NCBI GenBank assembly: GCA_025084515.1
Contig: JAJAGP010000101.1
Location: 558,001 to 622,000, forward strand
Direction of reading: 5' to 3'
DNA length: 64,000 bases
Source: Ancistrus triradiatus
Taxonomy: Eukaryota > Chordata > Actinopteri > Siluriformes > Loricariidae
The notes beneath the pieces are model-generated. The model had not been told where the DNA came from. It saw only the letters and a list, made by a program, of their open reading frames with translations, and made no database searches. Positions 22,221 to 32,789 of this stretch are shown piece by piece. Each line of letters opens with the position of its first letter. Within the stretch, counting starts at the first letter, position 1. Both the position numbers and the translations under genes were made by a program.

Positions 22221-25200
22221 TAATTTTAAGTCTTAATTCTAATTTTAAATTGTTAAGTTGTACTCCCTGTCAAGAAAGCAAGAGTTGCACACTTTCTCTT
22301 ATGAAAAGCTGTAACTTTGGACCAAATGGATAAAGTACAGGATCTAGACAGATAGATTGACTTCTGACCTCCAGACCCTGTATAGATATTTAATGCACAC
22401 TGCCCTCTTTCCTGTTACACCCTCTTACTTGTTTAGATGAAATAATTCATAAAATGTTAATTACCATCTTAAGTTAGGACTTCATTAAGGAAAACAAAAA
22501 ATGCTATTCCACAAACTTGATACTCAATGTTTTACTGTGTTTACTTAAAATGCATTCATACTATATTTTGACTGTATCCCTGAAATGCATCCAAAGCCTA
22601 TTTTTAAACAACACAAATGGATTTTCCAGTGTTGTAATTGTAAAATGCTTCTCATGACATTTGCAATGATATGCAAATCTTTTATCAATGGTATTTTTGC
22701 AGTTAACATGAAGATCTAAGCAAAACAAAACATTGCACCACTGGGTTGGAGGCTTTCAGTAGTCACTTCAACTTCTTTAGTTACAAGCTCTTAATGATTA
22801 AGAACTCTTAGTATCAGAGATGCAGAGACAGCAGCAGTGACTAGAAATGAATCTGCATTAATGCCATAGCTGACCTTGCAGTAGTTGATGCTTAAAGATG
22901 CTTAAATTCTCCAGAAGACTGCATCAAGGTTACAGTTGGTAAAAAATTATTATATATTTTTTTTGCTTACTGCAAGTAAACATTTAAAGGCAACAGTCAA
23001 GAAAAGGTAGAATAAATTTACCTGACTATATTTTGTATACTCCCATAAACAAGTTTATATGTATATTCAGCTAAAAGGGTTTTTTAAATTTTGTTTTTGA
23101 TCATTTATTTTATCAGACACTGAAAAAATGAAAGAAATAAAAAGAAAGTCATATTAAACCGATCCTGCTGCTGATGCCTGTGTGCACGCGTTTCCTGTCT
23201 GCATGAGTACTGCAGTTATAGGTTATCTACCATATGTGTATGTGTATCTCCATTCAGAATGGAGTACTTTGTGTGCATGAAATTATTTGATAAGTTCAAA
23301 ACAACTGGAGCTGTACTTCACATCTGGTAGTGGAGCCAAGTTTATTACGTCCCCATACAGACTGAGAATGTAATAAGAGAGGCCTGGTAATTTACAGAAG
23401 AGGGTAGCATTTGGGAGTCAACAGCACCTAGTTCAGAATTTGCAGTTCAGAGTTTGGAATTTAATTAGAAATTCCCACAACTGTAATTTCTGTTGGAAAC
23501 TAAGCCTATGGTTGCATAAGACAAAAACAGACATTTTGGTAACAATTACTTGGTGGCTTTATCACTGAAAGACTAATAGTTTTACAGAAAATAATCTAAT
23601 GCCCCCACCAATAAGTAGGGCTGTTATTCAGCTGAGGACCAGGATTTTGTTAGGAAATAATCCAAAATATGGTCATACGTCGGCACCCTAACACCTTGGA
23701 AGTCGTTGAATTTGGTTCTCAATGCATTTTGACAAGAAAAAATTGTTAAGTACATGATTGACTTGTATGAGTCGAGATGTGTGACTCATTCCAGATGAAA
23801 CATAGCATCACATCTCAGTCTCACAATAGCTCTCGCTCAACGCAGATCTTCACTGTGTTTCTCATGTGTATCTGCAGTACAGTATTCTTAGTGTAAATAA
23901 GTCACCATGGGTCCTAAGTAGGTTGGTGATAACAGCCAACCAAAAGGAAAACAGTGAGAACCACTGCACAGTGCAATACTCTCCTTCATAGTCTGAGCAT
24001 CCGGGCAGCAGCCAACTGAGTGACAACACCCTAAGTTTGCCAATGGACTAAGCTTTTTGTTTTTGTTTTTCACTTTAAATACATTATTCAATCAAATGCA
24101 TGAGGTTTCAACACTTTATTATAAAATAGGCTTTTTGTTAATGATGTTTCAAAACTGCAGGTTAATGTAAGGGTTTTAAGCATGTTTAAGGTAGGCTCCG
24201 CTATGACATACACAGTATAGTCTATATTAAACTCCTCGGTTCATGGTACATTCAACTTATGGTGGATTCGTCAGAATATAACTACATCCAAAATCGAGGA
24301 GCACCTGTACAATACAACTCCATTATTGCATATAATGCCTAATAAAATTTGGATTTTTTGGGTCTGGAACGAATTAATTGATTATTGCTTATGGGAAAAA
24401 TTAGCTGGGCATTCTTCGTTTTCAGTACTTCACGAGCCTTCTGGAACAAATTATCGACAAGTACAGAGTTACCACAGTATAAGTCCAAATGCACACAAAT
24501 AGTGATCCCAAAACAAAACTTGATAAGTATGACCACCTCAGATCCCTGATATAAATCCCAATTAAAATTGTAAAACCTGTGCGTGAGCTGGAGAGTTCAC
24601 AATAGGACACTGTAAGATTTGCCAAGATTCTGTTTTGAGAGTGTATCAGGTTCTATGCTTGGTATTGTCCAGCATAGAACCTGATCTTCTATTTTCATCA
24701 AGCATTACAGAAGATGACACCATACAGAAGGTTATACAAAGTATCACTTAAATAAGGGCTTTTGAATTGCTGAGAATCAGTGTACAGTTGAAGGTTAGAT
24801 TTCTCACATATTTTTGTGTGAGATAAAGCTAATTGATCACAAAGACGTTTTTATAACCATTTTTACTTAGAGTTCCAATAATTTGAAGCACACAATATAA
24901 GTGGACAGTATATTCACTGTTAAGCACTGTTGGTGTGCATGATACATTTCCACAAATTACCACAATGAAGTGGAACCATGGGAGCAATGTGTGCTGTCTT
25001 TTAGTCCATCATAATAAAGCCTAGATGGATTGAGCAGCAAATGTAAGGTCTTTCGCTTACACATATCACTAATCTTGAAATGGCTTGATTACATTACACT
25101 TGAAAGCATTGCAGAATTAAGTCATATGCCTGATGCAGACTAATTTGTTTGCTCAGAGAGGTGCTGACATTTTCTTAATATGTAATTTGGACAGCCGTGA

Positions 25201-26049
25201 AATGTGAGGCCTGTCAATCGAATTAACAGAGGAAAATCCATTTAAGTCTGTTCTATTATAGTGTTACACTAGTGTGTAATTACTGTCTAACTTGGTTATG
25301 GTGTAGTTTTGGGTAATTGCCCATCACAGTGTTATTGATCATGAGAAGCCATGCTGAGATATGTGTAGGTGATGTTAGTGAGCTGCAGGGGTGAGTGAGT
25401 GCTGAGAGAAGAGGATTTCCTTATTAGGTGATTATACAATCAGCAGTAGCTTAAGCTCATTTAAAGAAAGTGCAGAGCTTATATCTGGACAGATGTCTGG
25501 GAAAGCAGTCTGTACATTTAGTCTGAATTTCTGAATGGAAATCAAATTTAGTATTTTGTTGAGTGGTACATTACAGGGAAGCAAAAGTGCTAGCAGTTTT
25601 GAATAATGATTAGGTAGTAGAGAATGACGTTTTTACAGAGGCAGTGAATATACATCCATGTGATATCTGCTTTTTCTTTGGCAGTGAACAGAGGCCCTGA
25701 ACTGTGTGTTAACATGACTGTGTTCTAAGCCAGAGCACAGACGAAGTGGAGAGAGGAATCCAGAAATTAGAAAGAAGACAGAGAGAAAAGATATAGAATG
25801 TGTTGAATGTAGAACAGTGAAAGACTAAGACATAAAGGTACAGACAGATAACAAGGCAGAGAAAGTGACTGAGGGAGCAAATGAGAGCTTGAACGTTTAA
25901 CAGGCAGACAGAAAAGGGGGGAGCTAGAAGAGTGGCAAAACTACTGCCAAAAAGAAAAGAGATAGCAAGACAGCTTAAGTATGCAGTGAGAGCTAATTTC
26001 AGTGACCATGGTCTGAAAGATGGCTAAGTCTCAGTTAATCCAGGATGCT
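22221..26049 (-). other. gria1 intron sequence between the short-tail stop and the long-tail exon
   Basis: AT-rich noncoding DNA. The one structured element noticed is a perfect 15-bp inverted repeat at 24645-24685, listed separately. No exon-like open frames with splice sites were seen. Confidence 0.6.
24645..24685. repeat. Perfect short hairpin
   Basis: ATCAGGTTCTATGCT (24645-24659) and AGCATAGAACCTGAT (24671-24685) are exact reverse complements separated by 11 bases. Confidence 0.8.
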
Positions 26050-26133
26050 TTAAATCTGAACTGTTTGCCCACTGTACAGGTTATAACCATGCAGCTCAGT
26101 GTACATGCTGTCTAAAGTGATTGGAGCAGGCAC
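26050..26133 (-). CDS. gria1: Candidate alternative short C-tail of gria1 (M4-exon read-through)
   Basis: Reading past the M4-exon donor (AAG/GTGCCT) gives 27 codons and TAA with no interruption. The last part, HGYNLYSGQTVQI, lines up with the short tails of GluA2/GluA3 (EGYNVYG followed by ESVKI or a close variant). It ends TVQI, which fits the class II PDZ ligand bound by GRIP and PICK1 in GluA2. Mammalian GluA1 is known only with a long tail. A non-coding read-through would not be expected to carry this motif, so I infer a retained or ancestral alternative 3' end. Expression is not shown by the sequence. Confidence 0.6.
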   Translation of the reverse strand: MPAPITLDSMYTELHGYNLYSGQTVQI

Positions 26134-26268
26134 CTTCATCCTACGAGACTCGGTCCTTGATTTGTAGCAGAACTCCACCAGTGCCACCAGCATGGCAAGG
26201 CCCAGGCCCCCGATCAGGATGTAAAAAACACCAGCCACGTTACTGAGGCTCAGAGCACTTGTTTTATC
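26134..26268 (-). CDS. gria1: gria1 exon: S2-M4 linker, M4 and proximal tail
   Basis: 45 codons, phase 0 at both ends. Acceptor TCTCCCATAG before GATAAAACAAG; donor AAG/GTGCCT, which is a weak match to the consensus. Encodes DKTSALSLSN, then M4 (VAGVFYILIGGLGLAMLVAL) and VEFCYKSRTESRRMK. The juxtamembrane Cys matching the GluA1 palmitoylation site C811 is kept. The PKC site S818 equivalent is kept and S816 is Thr. M4 anchors the subunit and mediates tetramer assembly and TARP contacts in this family. The weak donor is compatible with alternative use of the read-through short tail. Confidence 0.95.
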
Positions 26269-26659
26269 CTATGGGAGAAGACACATTCATATCAGAGAAC
26301 GGCACACACACACACACACACACATACATATATATATACCCTATATGAATTACATAGAAAAATGGCAGACACACCTACAGTACACGCAAAGCCATGATTT
26401 ACAAAACATTATACTTCAACTCGAAAAAAAAATGTGCAAGCTGAAATGCATTCCATATAAGTTTTTTTTTTCATATAAGAATTTGACTTTCTTGTGCTGT
26501 CTTTACTTCTTATTTTTTAATTTTTTAAATAAATCTTAACATTTTTAGATGTGAATGCCTCAGTGAATCCACATTTTGCCAGAAGGCAAATATGCAAATC
26601 TAGTGTAATAGATTTTTCCACAGTACCTGTTATTTATTTTACCCAATCCTTTATTTAAA

Positions 26660-26775
26660 AACTGGTGGCACAGTGGTGCAAGGGTTAGTGCTGTCAGCTC
26701 AGGCCTCCAGAGGTCACCTGGTTGCTGCCTGTGTGGAGTCTGCATGTTCTCCATGTGTCTGTGTGGGTTAAATAA
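26660..26775 (+). repeat. SINE, fish tRNA-derived type
   Basis: Head GGTGGCACAGTGGTGCAAGGGTTAGTGCTGTC followed by GTGTGGAGTCTGCATGTTCTCC and GTGTCTGTGTGGGTT. This is the recognisable head-plus-body layout of an abundant fish SINE, truncated at the 3' side. Confidence 0.8.
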
Positions 26776-26819
26776 TGGGCATTTAATAATTTGCTTTAGT
26801 ACTAACCATCAATCTGTTT

Positions 26820-27510
26820 AGATACGTTTCTACCAGACTTTGGTAGAATATTTGCCCATTCTTCCTTGCAGAACTGTTCATCTTCAGCCAGATTTTGTCC
26901 AAATCGACTGCTCTCTTCTATCCATATATTTTCCATGGGAATTAGTTCAGGGTTTGACTTGGCCACACAAGCACATTGACCCTCGTATCCTTAAGCCACT
27001 GCATTACTTTTTGGTCCAAGTGTTTAGGTCTCCCATTTTTAGCTGTCTAGCAAACTCCCACAGGTTTTCCTCTAGAATTTGGGTGCACATGGCAGCATCC
27101 ACTTCTCCTTCAGACCTGCCCAACACCCCAGTCCATGCCGAAGAAAAACACATCCACACAGTGTCCCACAAGTCCTTGCAGTGTGGGCCCTTAAAATCTG
27201 CTACTTGCCCCTTCGCTTCCCTGATCTATACTTCCTGACGTGTTCATCCAGTTTAAAGGGGCAGCCCAGTTTAGGCGATGTGTTGGTGGTGCCATACATT
27301 TTCTACTGCTTAAAAATGAATGATATGAATACTTTTTGATAGATACTCTGAAATCGTTTTGCATCATTCTCCAAATTTTTACTATTCTAGCTTTATCTGA
27401 GACTCCTTTTGGTCAAAGGTTATAAAATGTAAATACAGGAAAAATGTAAATAAAAACAATGTATTAAATTTTTCAGGTTGTAATGTGATAAACGTAAAAT
27501 GAACGATAGG
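26820..27510 (-). mobile_element. Degraded Tc1-like transposon, family E
   Basis: The plus strand shows TTTGCCCATTCTTCCTTGCAGAACTG, GGGTTTGACTTGGCCACAC, GCCGAAGAAAAACACATCCACAC and a terminal TTTTTCAGGTTGTAATGTGATAAA, the usual order of an antisense Tc1-like copy. It is too diverged to define ends or a reading frame. Confidence 0.6.
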
Positions 27511-27634
27511 TTTTCAAATTAATGGTTGTTATTTTTTTTTTACCATTTGCTATTTTACCATTTCTATTTTACCATTTGTTTTTTGTTTGGCAATGGTATC
27601 ATTATCAAATGCTGTAAAGTAGGTTTCATAATAC

Positions 27635-27646
27635 ATTATTATTATT

Positions 27647-27688
<42 letters not shown>

Positions 27689-27720
27689 CTGTGTAATAAT
27701 AATAATAACAACAACAACAC
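27635..27720. repeat. (ATT)n(AAT)n palindromic microsatellite
   Basis: A run of ATT units switches to AAT units, forming a self-complementary repeat, then becomes AAC-rich. Confidence 0.9.
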
Positions 27721-27934
27721 AGATATACGGTAAAAAACAAAAACAAAAAAAATAGTTAGAGTTATTAATTAGTGTGGATGGCCAAAGGTTGAATAAATAT
27801 TAGGTTAAATCACAATGGATGATTTAACCATTATGGTATCATATCATTCTAAAGCTGTTGGTTGAAACCAGAGAGGGGAACTGTCAACACTTTTCAGTTA
27901 TCACATTATAATACAAGGCTGTGTGGATCATTTA

Positions 27935-28400
27935 GGTGTTTGGTCAAACTGATTACCGTGGGCCATAACAAATCAAGTCTACAGTCTTTGAGTCTTTAAC
28001 TACCACCATAAGCACCATTCATAGCATATTAAAAAAGTGTATGGTATTGCAAACACTTGCTAAGAGTGGGCCATCCTGGAGGATACTGATAAAATGGGCT
28101 ACCAAGAGACCAATGGCAACTTTGAAGGACATTCTTTATGGTTCAGACTGGTTGGTCAGTGCTTGTGACAATAATAATCCAACAAGATTAACAGAATGTT
28201 TCTATTTTGCGAAAAGAAAAGAAAAAAAATTTTTACATTCTGATGCCAAGTGGCAAAAGCCTTTATGGTCCATTTTTGGTCAAAACCGAACACAGCACAC
28301 AACTCAAGACGCACCATACCAACACCAACATTATGCAATGGAGGTGTTTTTCTACAGAGAGGACTGGACAACTGGATAGGACTGAAAGGAAAATTGATGC
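27935..28400 (+). pseudogene. Tc1-like transposase remnant, family F
   Basis: The plus frame at 28041-28379 reads AKSGPSWRILIKWATKRPMATLKDI, a Tc1 transposase linker. A later segment, WQKPLWS.FGQN, matches the Tc1 catalytic-core pattern around the first Asp. In another frame are pieces of the metal-binding region (HTNTNIMQWRCF). Catalytic residues are lost and the frame shifts. No inverted repeats were located. Confidence 0.65.
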
Positions 28401-29807
28401 TGATATTCACAGTAAAAATTGTGAGAAAAATATACAACCCTCTGCTAGACACAATGTGTAAATAAAGCTGGAAAAAATATTTAAATCAATTTTGATTACA
28501 GAGATAAGAGATAAATGTGAATATTTCAAATTGCTGTTGGGATTATCTATAGACACTGCATTTACAAAACCCTTTTTGCTCAGTCCCAGCAAAAGCTTTA
28601 GAATTTAGTATATTCAGTGTTGCTGTTCAAGGTAACAAACATGGGTTAAATTGGCAGGAATAAACTACTAAAGTGTTTCAACACTATGAAGCATTTGGAA
28701 AGGATAAAAATGGTTTGCTTCTTTAAAATGTAATGAACAGCAAGAATAAAAACAAATCGCAACTTTAGAAGGTCGGAGCCAATCAAGTTTCATCGCAAGT
28801 AGAGACACTACTGACAGATTACTGAATGAAATAATGTAAACCTGTTCATTTTCTAACGGATTTAAAAACAGTGATGCTACTACCCAGTGTTTACTGATCT
28901 TACTGCTTCCCTCAGGTTTTTCTAAAATACATTTGATTACTTTTCTATAATAACTATGAATAATACTCTCATGAAGACTCATGGGAGAATTCCCATTATC
29001 AGACTGCATAAGTAATTCCAGTAAATGCGTTATTGCCAAATTTCAGATATCTTCCAGTTATTATTCTCAGCATGTAAACACATATTGCTGTGTGGAGTAG
29101 TTTAGAGCAGGGCATCAGCAAGGAAACTCAATTTTCTTAGTGAATACAGACTTTTTTCTGTCATCATTAGTGTTTCACTGGAATAACATTTAATCACTTG
29201 GGTATGTTCCTATCCAAAATGACTTACAAGGCCTGCCAGCCACTCTCAGCTAGTTATTGGATTTGAACTAAAGCTTAACCATTTCCCAAGATTACAGTTT
29301 GTCTAAGTCTGACAACATGGTTACATTCATGGGGATTATTGAACTACAGAAATAATATTGACAGCATGGCCCATTCACACTGTCAAACACAGATGCAAGT
29401 ATAAACTCAAACATTCCATTCAGCTTCACATGCACACCTGAACAAATATACACACAGACACGTACACTGAACAAAAACACAGCAGTTCATAATTAAACTG
29501 ATAGTGCATTGATATTTGATCTAATCATGATTCCTTGCTTCCTGTGAATGTGTATTAGAATATCACTTTGAGCATCCGGCAAGCTGAAAACACAGCAGTA
29601 GCATACCTATTAAAAGTCATGTCAGACCCTGACCCATACTTATCAAACACCCAGTCTCCAAACAAATTTTAGAGCAACAAATACACTGATTTGGGACTTT
29701 GTTTTAGCAGTTTTCATCCAGAGTGTTGTTTCAGCCTGGGCTTGCCGGTTACCCACCCCCCATGGTGCTGAATTTTTACCCATTGCGTTTGTCACATTGA
29801 GGCTGAC
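28401..29807 (-). other. gria1 intron sequence
   Basis: Between the flop and M4 exons. I looked for the flip exon using the expected reverse-strand pattern of its WWYDKGEC segment and did not find it. No other features. Confidence 0.55.
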
Positions 29808-29922
29808 CTTGGAATCACCTCCCCCGCTGCCGCACTCGCCTTTGTCGTACCACCATTTGTTTTTCAATTTGTCCAACAGGCCCTGCTCGTTCAGTTTTAA
29901 CACAGCCAGGTTTACTCGGTTT
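29808..29922 (-). CDS. gria1: gria1 flop exon
   Basis: 115 bp, the standard size of flip/flop exons. Acceptor ATTGTTTCAAG, donor AAG/GTCAGC. The first base completes an Arg codon from the previous exon. The residues read NRVNLAVLKLNEQGLLDKLK, then NKWWYDKGECGSGGGDSK. LNEQGLL and GSGGGDSK are the flop-specific signatures (flip has LSEQGVL and AKDSGSK). In AMPA receptors this module lies at the S2 dimer interface and sets desensitisation rate; flop forms desensitise faster. The residue after Asn is Arg, where mammalian GluA1 flop has Pro or Ala. Confidence 0.95.
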
Positions 29923-32326
29923 CTTGAAACAATAAGACAACAATGTGGTCAATGGCAGTTCTAGGTAGAGTCATGATTTAAATGTTCAGGCAGACATAAA
30001 ACTGTCAACCAGTGTTCAGAAAGGGTTGGATGGATTAATGCATGAGGTAACAGATATCTGAAATGTGATGGTAATGGCTGATTAATGGAGAATAAGGTCT
30101 TTTTGGAAAGATGTTTGCCAAGCAAAAACAGAATATTTAACGATAATACAGTGCAGCCTTAGACATGCTAGACATGCTTTCAGTTACAGATTTTTCATGG
30201 ATCAATACAGCAATTTTGGCAAAGTTAAGATCCACATTGCACCATGAAAGGAAAAATATCATTCCCACTCCAAGCACGTCCTAAATATGTATCTGCTACC
30301 TTCCCATTTATCTTCCAACTCCTGCTCACTAACAGTTCAAAGGCACAGACCAGCAAAGTGGGCTTGGTATCAGTGCAAATAAACATACTCCATTGCCTTG
30401 TATCTGTAGTGATTCAGCAATTCAGATGATTGATGATATTTTGTTGACATCATGTGGTGGAAATCAGAGTACTGTTCATGGATAAAGCTTAAAGGGCAAA
30501 GACACATAGGTGTCATTTATGTTTTAGAAATGAGATAACGAGAAAAATGGTGGCTGTCATTTTTCGTAGACTATTTTTAGTCCAGCAGTGATACTGATGT
30601 GTTTAAAAACTCAATGATCCACTTGTACCAGTACAACACAAACTAACACATCACGACGAGGCTGGGATGTAATACAATGTATTTTGACAGCTTTGCTGTA
30701 TATGAATGGCATAAGCTTAATACAAATTACATTCTTAAAAGTTTTCCTTTCTCCATGCACATTCTTGGCCCACATGATGTCTACTATATACTATAATGTA
30801 TTTAATCTGTAGATTGTACAGTAGTAAATCACTGCCAGTTGAATGTCTAGAGTTAAACCAGTCAACCAGTCAAGTTATCACTGAAGAGCAGTGAAGTTCT
30901 GGTACACTGAATATGTGTCAAGCTGATTAATTCAGACAAAACGGCTACTAGGAAATGTATTCTAGCTGTGTCTCCCCACCATGGTGCCATGTGAAGGCAG
31001 AGACATGCACATTCAGTGACCCATATCTTTCTCTTTCTCTAAAGCAGTAAGAAGGCTGCCGGGTACTGAATTTTAATTCATGTCAGTCTTGTGTGACACC
31101 TTAAAAAGCAAGTATTTAACATCCTAAAGAAGACATATTTTCCTTTTGTCAGCCTCTTAATCATCATACTTCTTGGGTGGCACAGTGGCACAAGTGGTTA
31201 GTGTCTCACAACTACTGAGCTCACTGGTTCAGAGAGACCAGAGAGTACCTCTGCCTGAGTGAAAAAAAAAATTCAGCTCCTCAGTCAGCTGCTCAACACC
31301 CAGAGAGGCTCAAAGGGACATAGAATTGCTATAACTCTTGAATTGTCTTCAACTGGCTTGGGTTAATGGCCAATAAGTTAATTAAACTTTTACTGTTCAG
31401 TATGTTAAAGCATAGCCAGCATATCTAGCAAATAAAACAAAATGCATCTGCAGAGGATGTGCTGGGAACATATCACAGACAGTCATTAACTATATAGCAA
31501 CAAAATGCACCTATAATGCATCTATATTCTAGATGGAGGTACGTAAAGAAATGGTGAATGGAAAGTAATAATCCAGTGTATGTGCACATAATAAATTAGC
31601 AACTGAACCTATACCTACACACAAGATGAACAAACATCTCATAAATGTCATTTGATGTACAGCACAATAGTAACTTGCATAAGATTAAAGCAGAAATGCA
31701 GTGCCTTTGTAAATGATCACCGTGACATAGAGATCACCGGTCTATAGTGTCTCTGATGTCTATTCAGTGCTGAAGCACACAGACACTAGCGTTCAATGCC
31801 AGGTGCTGACAACAAATGCTTTATAAAGAGTGTGCCATTTTCCAACATATCTTATGCAAGCACTTGAGAAGAAATTGAAAAATCCTCAACTCATGGTGAG
31901 AGCAACATGAAGTCCTGGGCTGATTCATGCACAAAAAAACACACATCCACCATCCACCATCCACCCACACACACCACCATGCTCCATTGCAGTTTTCGCT
32001 TGTTTCATAAGGAGAAATGGTTTTGAGCTTGTATTTTGTACATTGCTAAGGACATTACAATCAGTTAAATGGCTAAACGTTTTCACCTTCAAACTGCATC
32101 TCTGAGCATTTGTAAAGAATTTTGTTGGCAAAACATGTTTTGATTAATATCAGTTCTTATCCCAGAACAATCCCTCAAAAACAACATACAACTGCCATTC
32201 CCCACAAACAATCTGCTTGAATCTGGATTGAAATGTTTACAATCAGCAAGTCAAAGCTGTTACAAATGGAATGGACTACAGTCCACACAGTCTGCATGTA
32301 GGGCACTAAATGGCACTGTGCTTTAC
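29923..32326 (-). other. gria1 intron sequence
   Basis: Holds a short fragment of the palindromic repeat (about 30600-30650) and a SINE fragment (31165-31265). No flip exon was seen here either. Confidence 0.55.
31165..31265 (+). repeat. SINE head fragment
   Basis: GGGTGGCACAGTGGCACAAGTGGTTAGTGTC resembles the tRNA-like head at 26660. It ends in an A-rich run at 31262-31270. Confidence 0.6.
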
Positions 32327-32574
32327 CTTAGGGGTGACCCTTTTGGTGTAGCAACACCATAACCTTTAGAGTCCAGATTTCCGCCCACCTTCATGGTGTC
32401 ACAGGGTTTGCGTTGTTCTATATACTCATTCATGGTGGACTCCAGCAGGTAGGCATACTTCCCTTTTGACTTCCGAACTCTTATCACCCCTTCATCAGTG
32501 GTCTTCACAAACACAGATGGGTCAGCTGACTTCATGTATGACCACATCTTCTCAAACACAGCAATCTTTGATCT
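32327..32574 (-). CDS. gria1: gria1 exon: S2 ligand-binding lobe
   Basis: 248 bp, the standard size of this exon. Acceptor TTTCACCTACAG, donor AAG/GTAAAG. It begins RSKIAVFEKMWSYMKSADPS and continues VFVKTTDEGVIRVRKSKGKY, then AYLLESTMNEYIEQRKPCDT and MKVGGNLDSKGYGVATPKGS. Glu in LLESTMNEY matches the conserved glutamate-binding residue of lobe 2, and the KPCDT Cys forms the S2 disulfide in this family. VFEKMW and GVIRVRKSKGKYAY favour GluA1 over GluA2 (VFDKMW) and GluA3/4 (VYEKMW). The exon ends two bases into the Arg codon at the R/G editing position. GluA1 is not normally edited there. Confidence 0.97.
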
Positions 32575-32789
32575 CTGTAGGTGAAAAAGATACTATGAGG
32601 GAGTTTGTACACTCAGGAATGTACCATCTAAATAGGAATAGGAATTCTAAAGATGATTGTGGGTTTGACATGACAGCCTAATATCAGAAGGAGCTTAGTC
32701 ATTGTTTTTGGGCAAAAACATGAAAACCATTTCTTGGAACACTTTATATCCTGGTTTCCTATCTTTGTGTTATAAGTGTATTTTTGTTA

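Noticed and set aside
26050..26238. M4-exon frame treated as a stand-alone 62-residue protein
   Set aside because: It is an internal exon with clear acceptor and phase match; the apparent start is inside the M4 segment.
27998..28012. TACCACCATAAG as a possible flip exon WWYDK signature
   Set aside because: The frame gives no KNKWWYDKGEC context and no splice sites; it belongs to a Tc1-like remnant.
31925..32000. Repeated CCATCCACCATCCACC as a CRISPR-like or tandem array
   Set aside because: It is a short simple-sequence run without regular spacers; the genome is eukaryotic.
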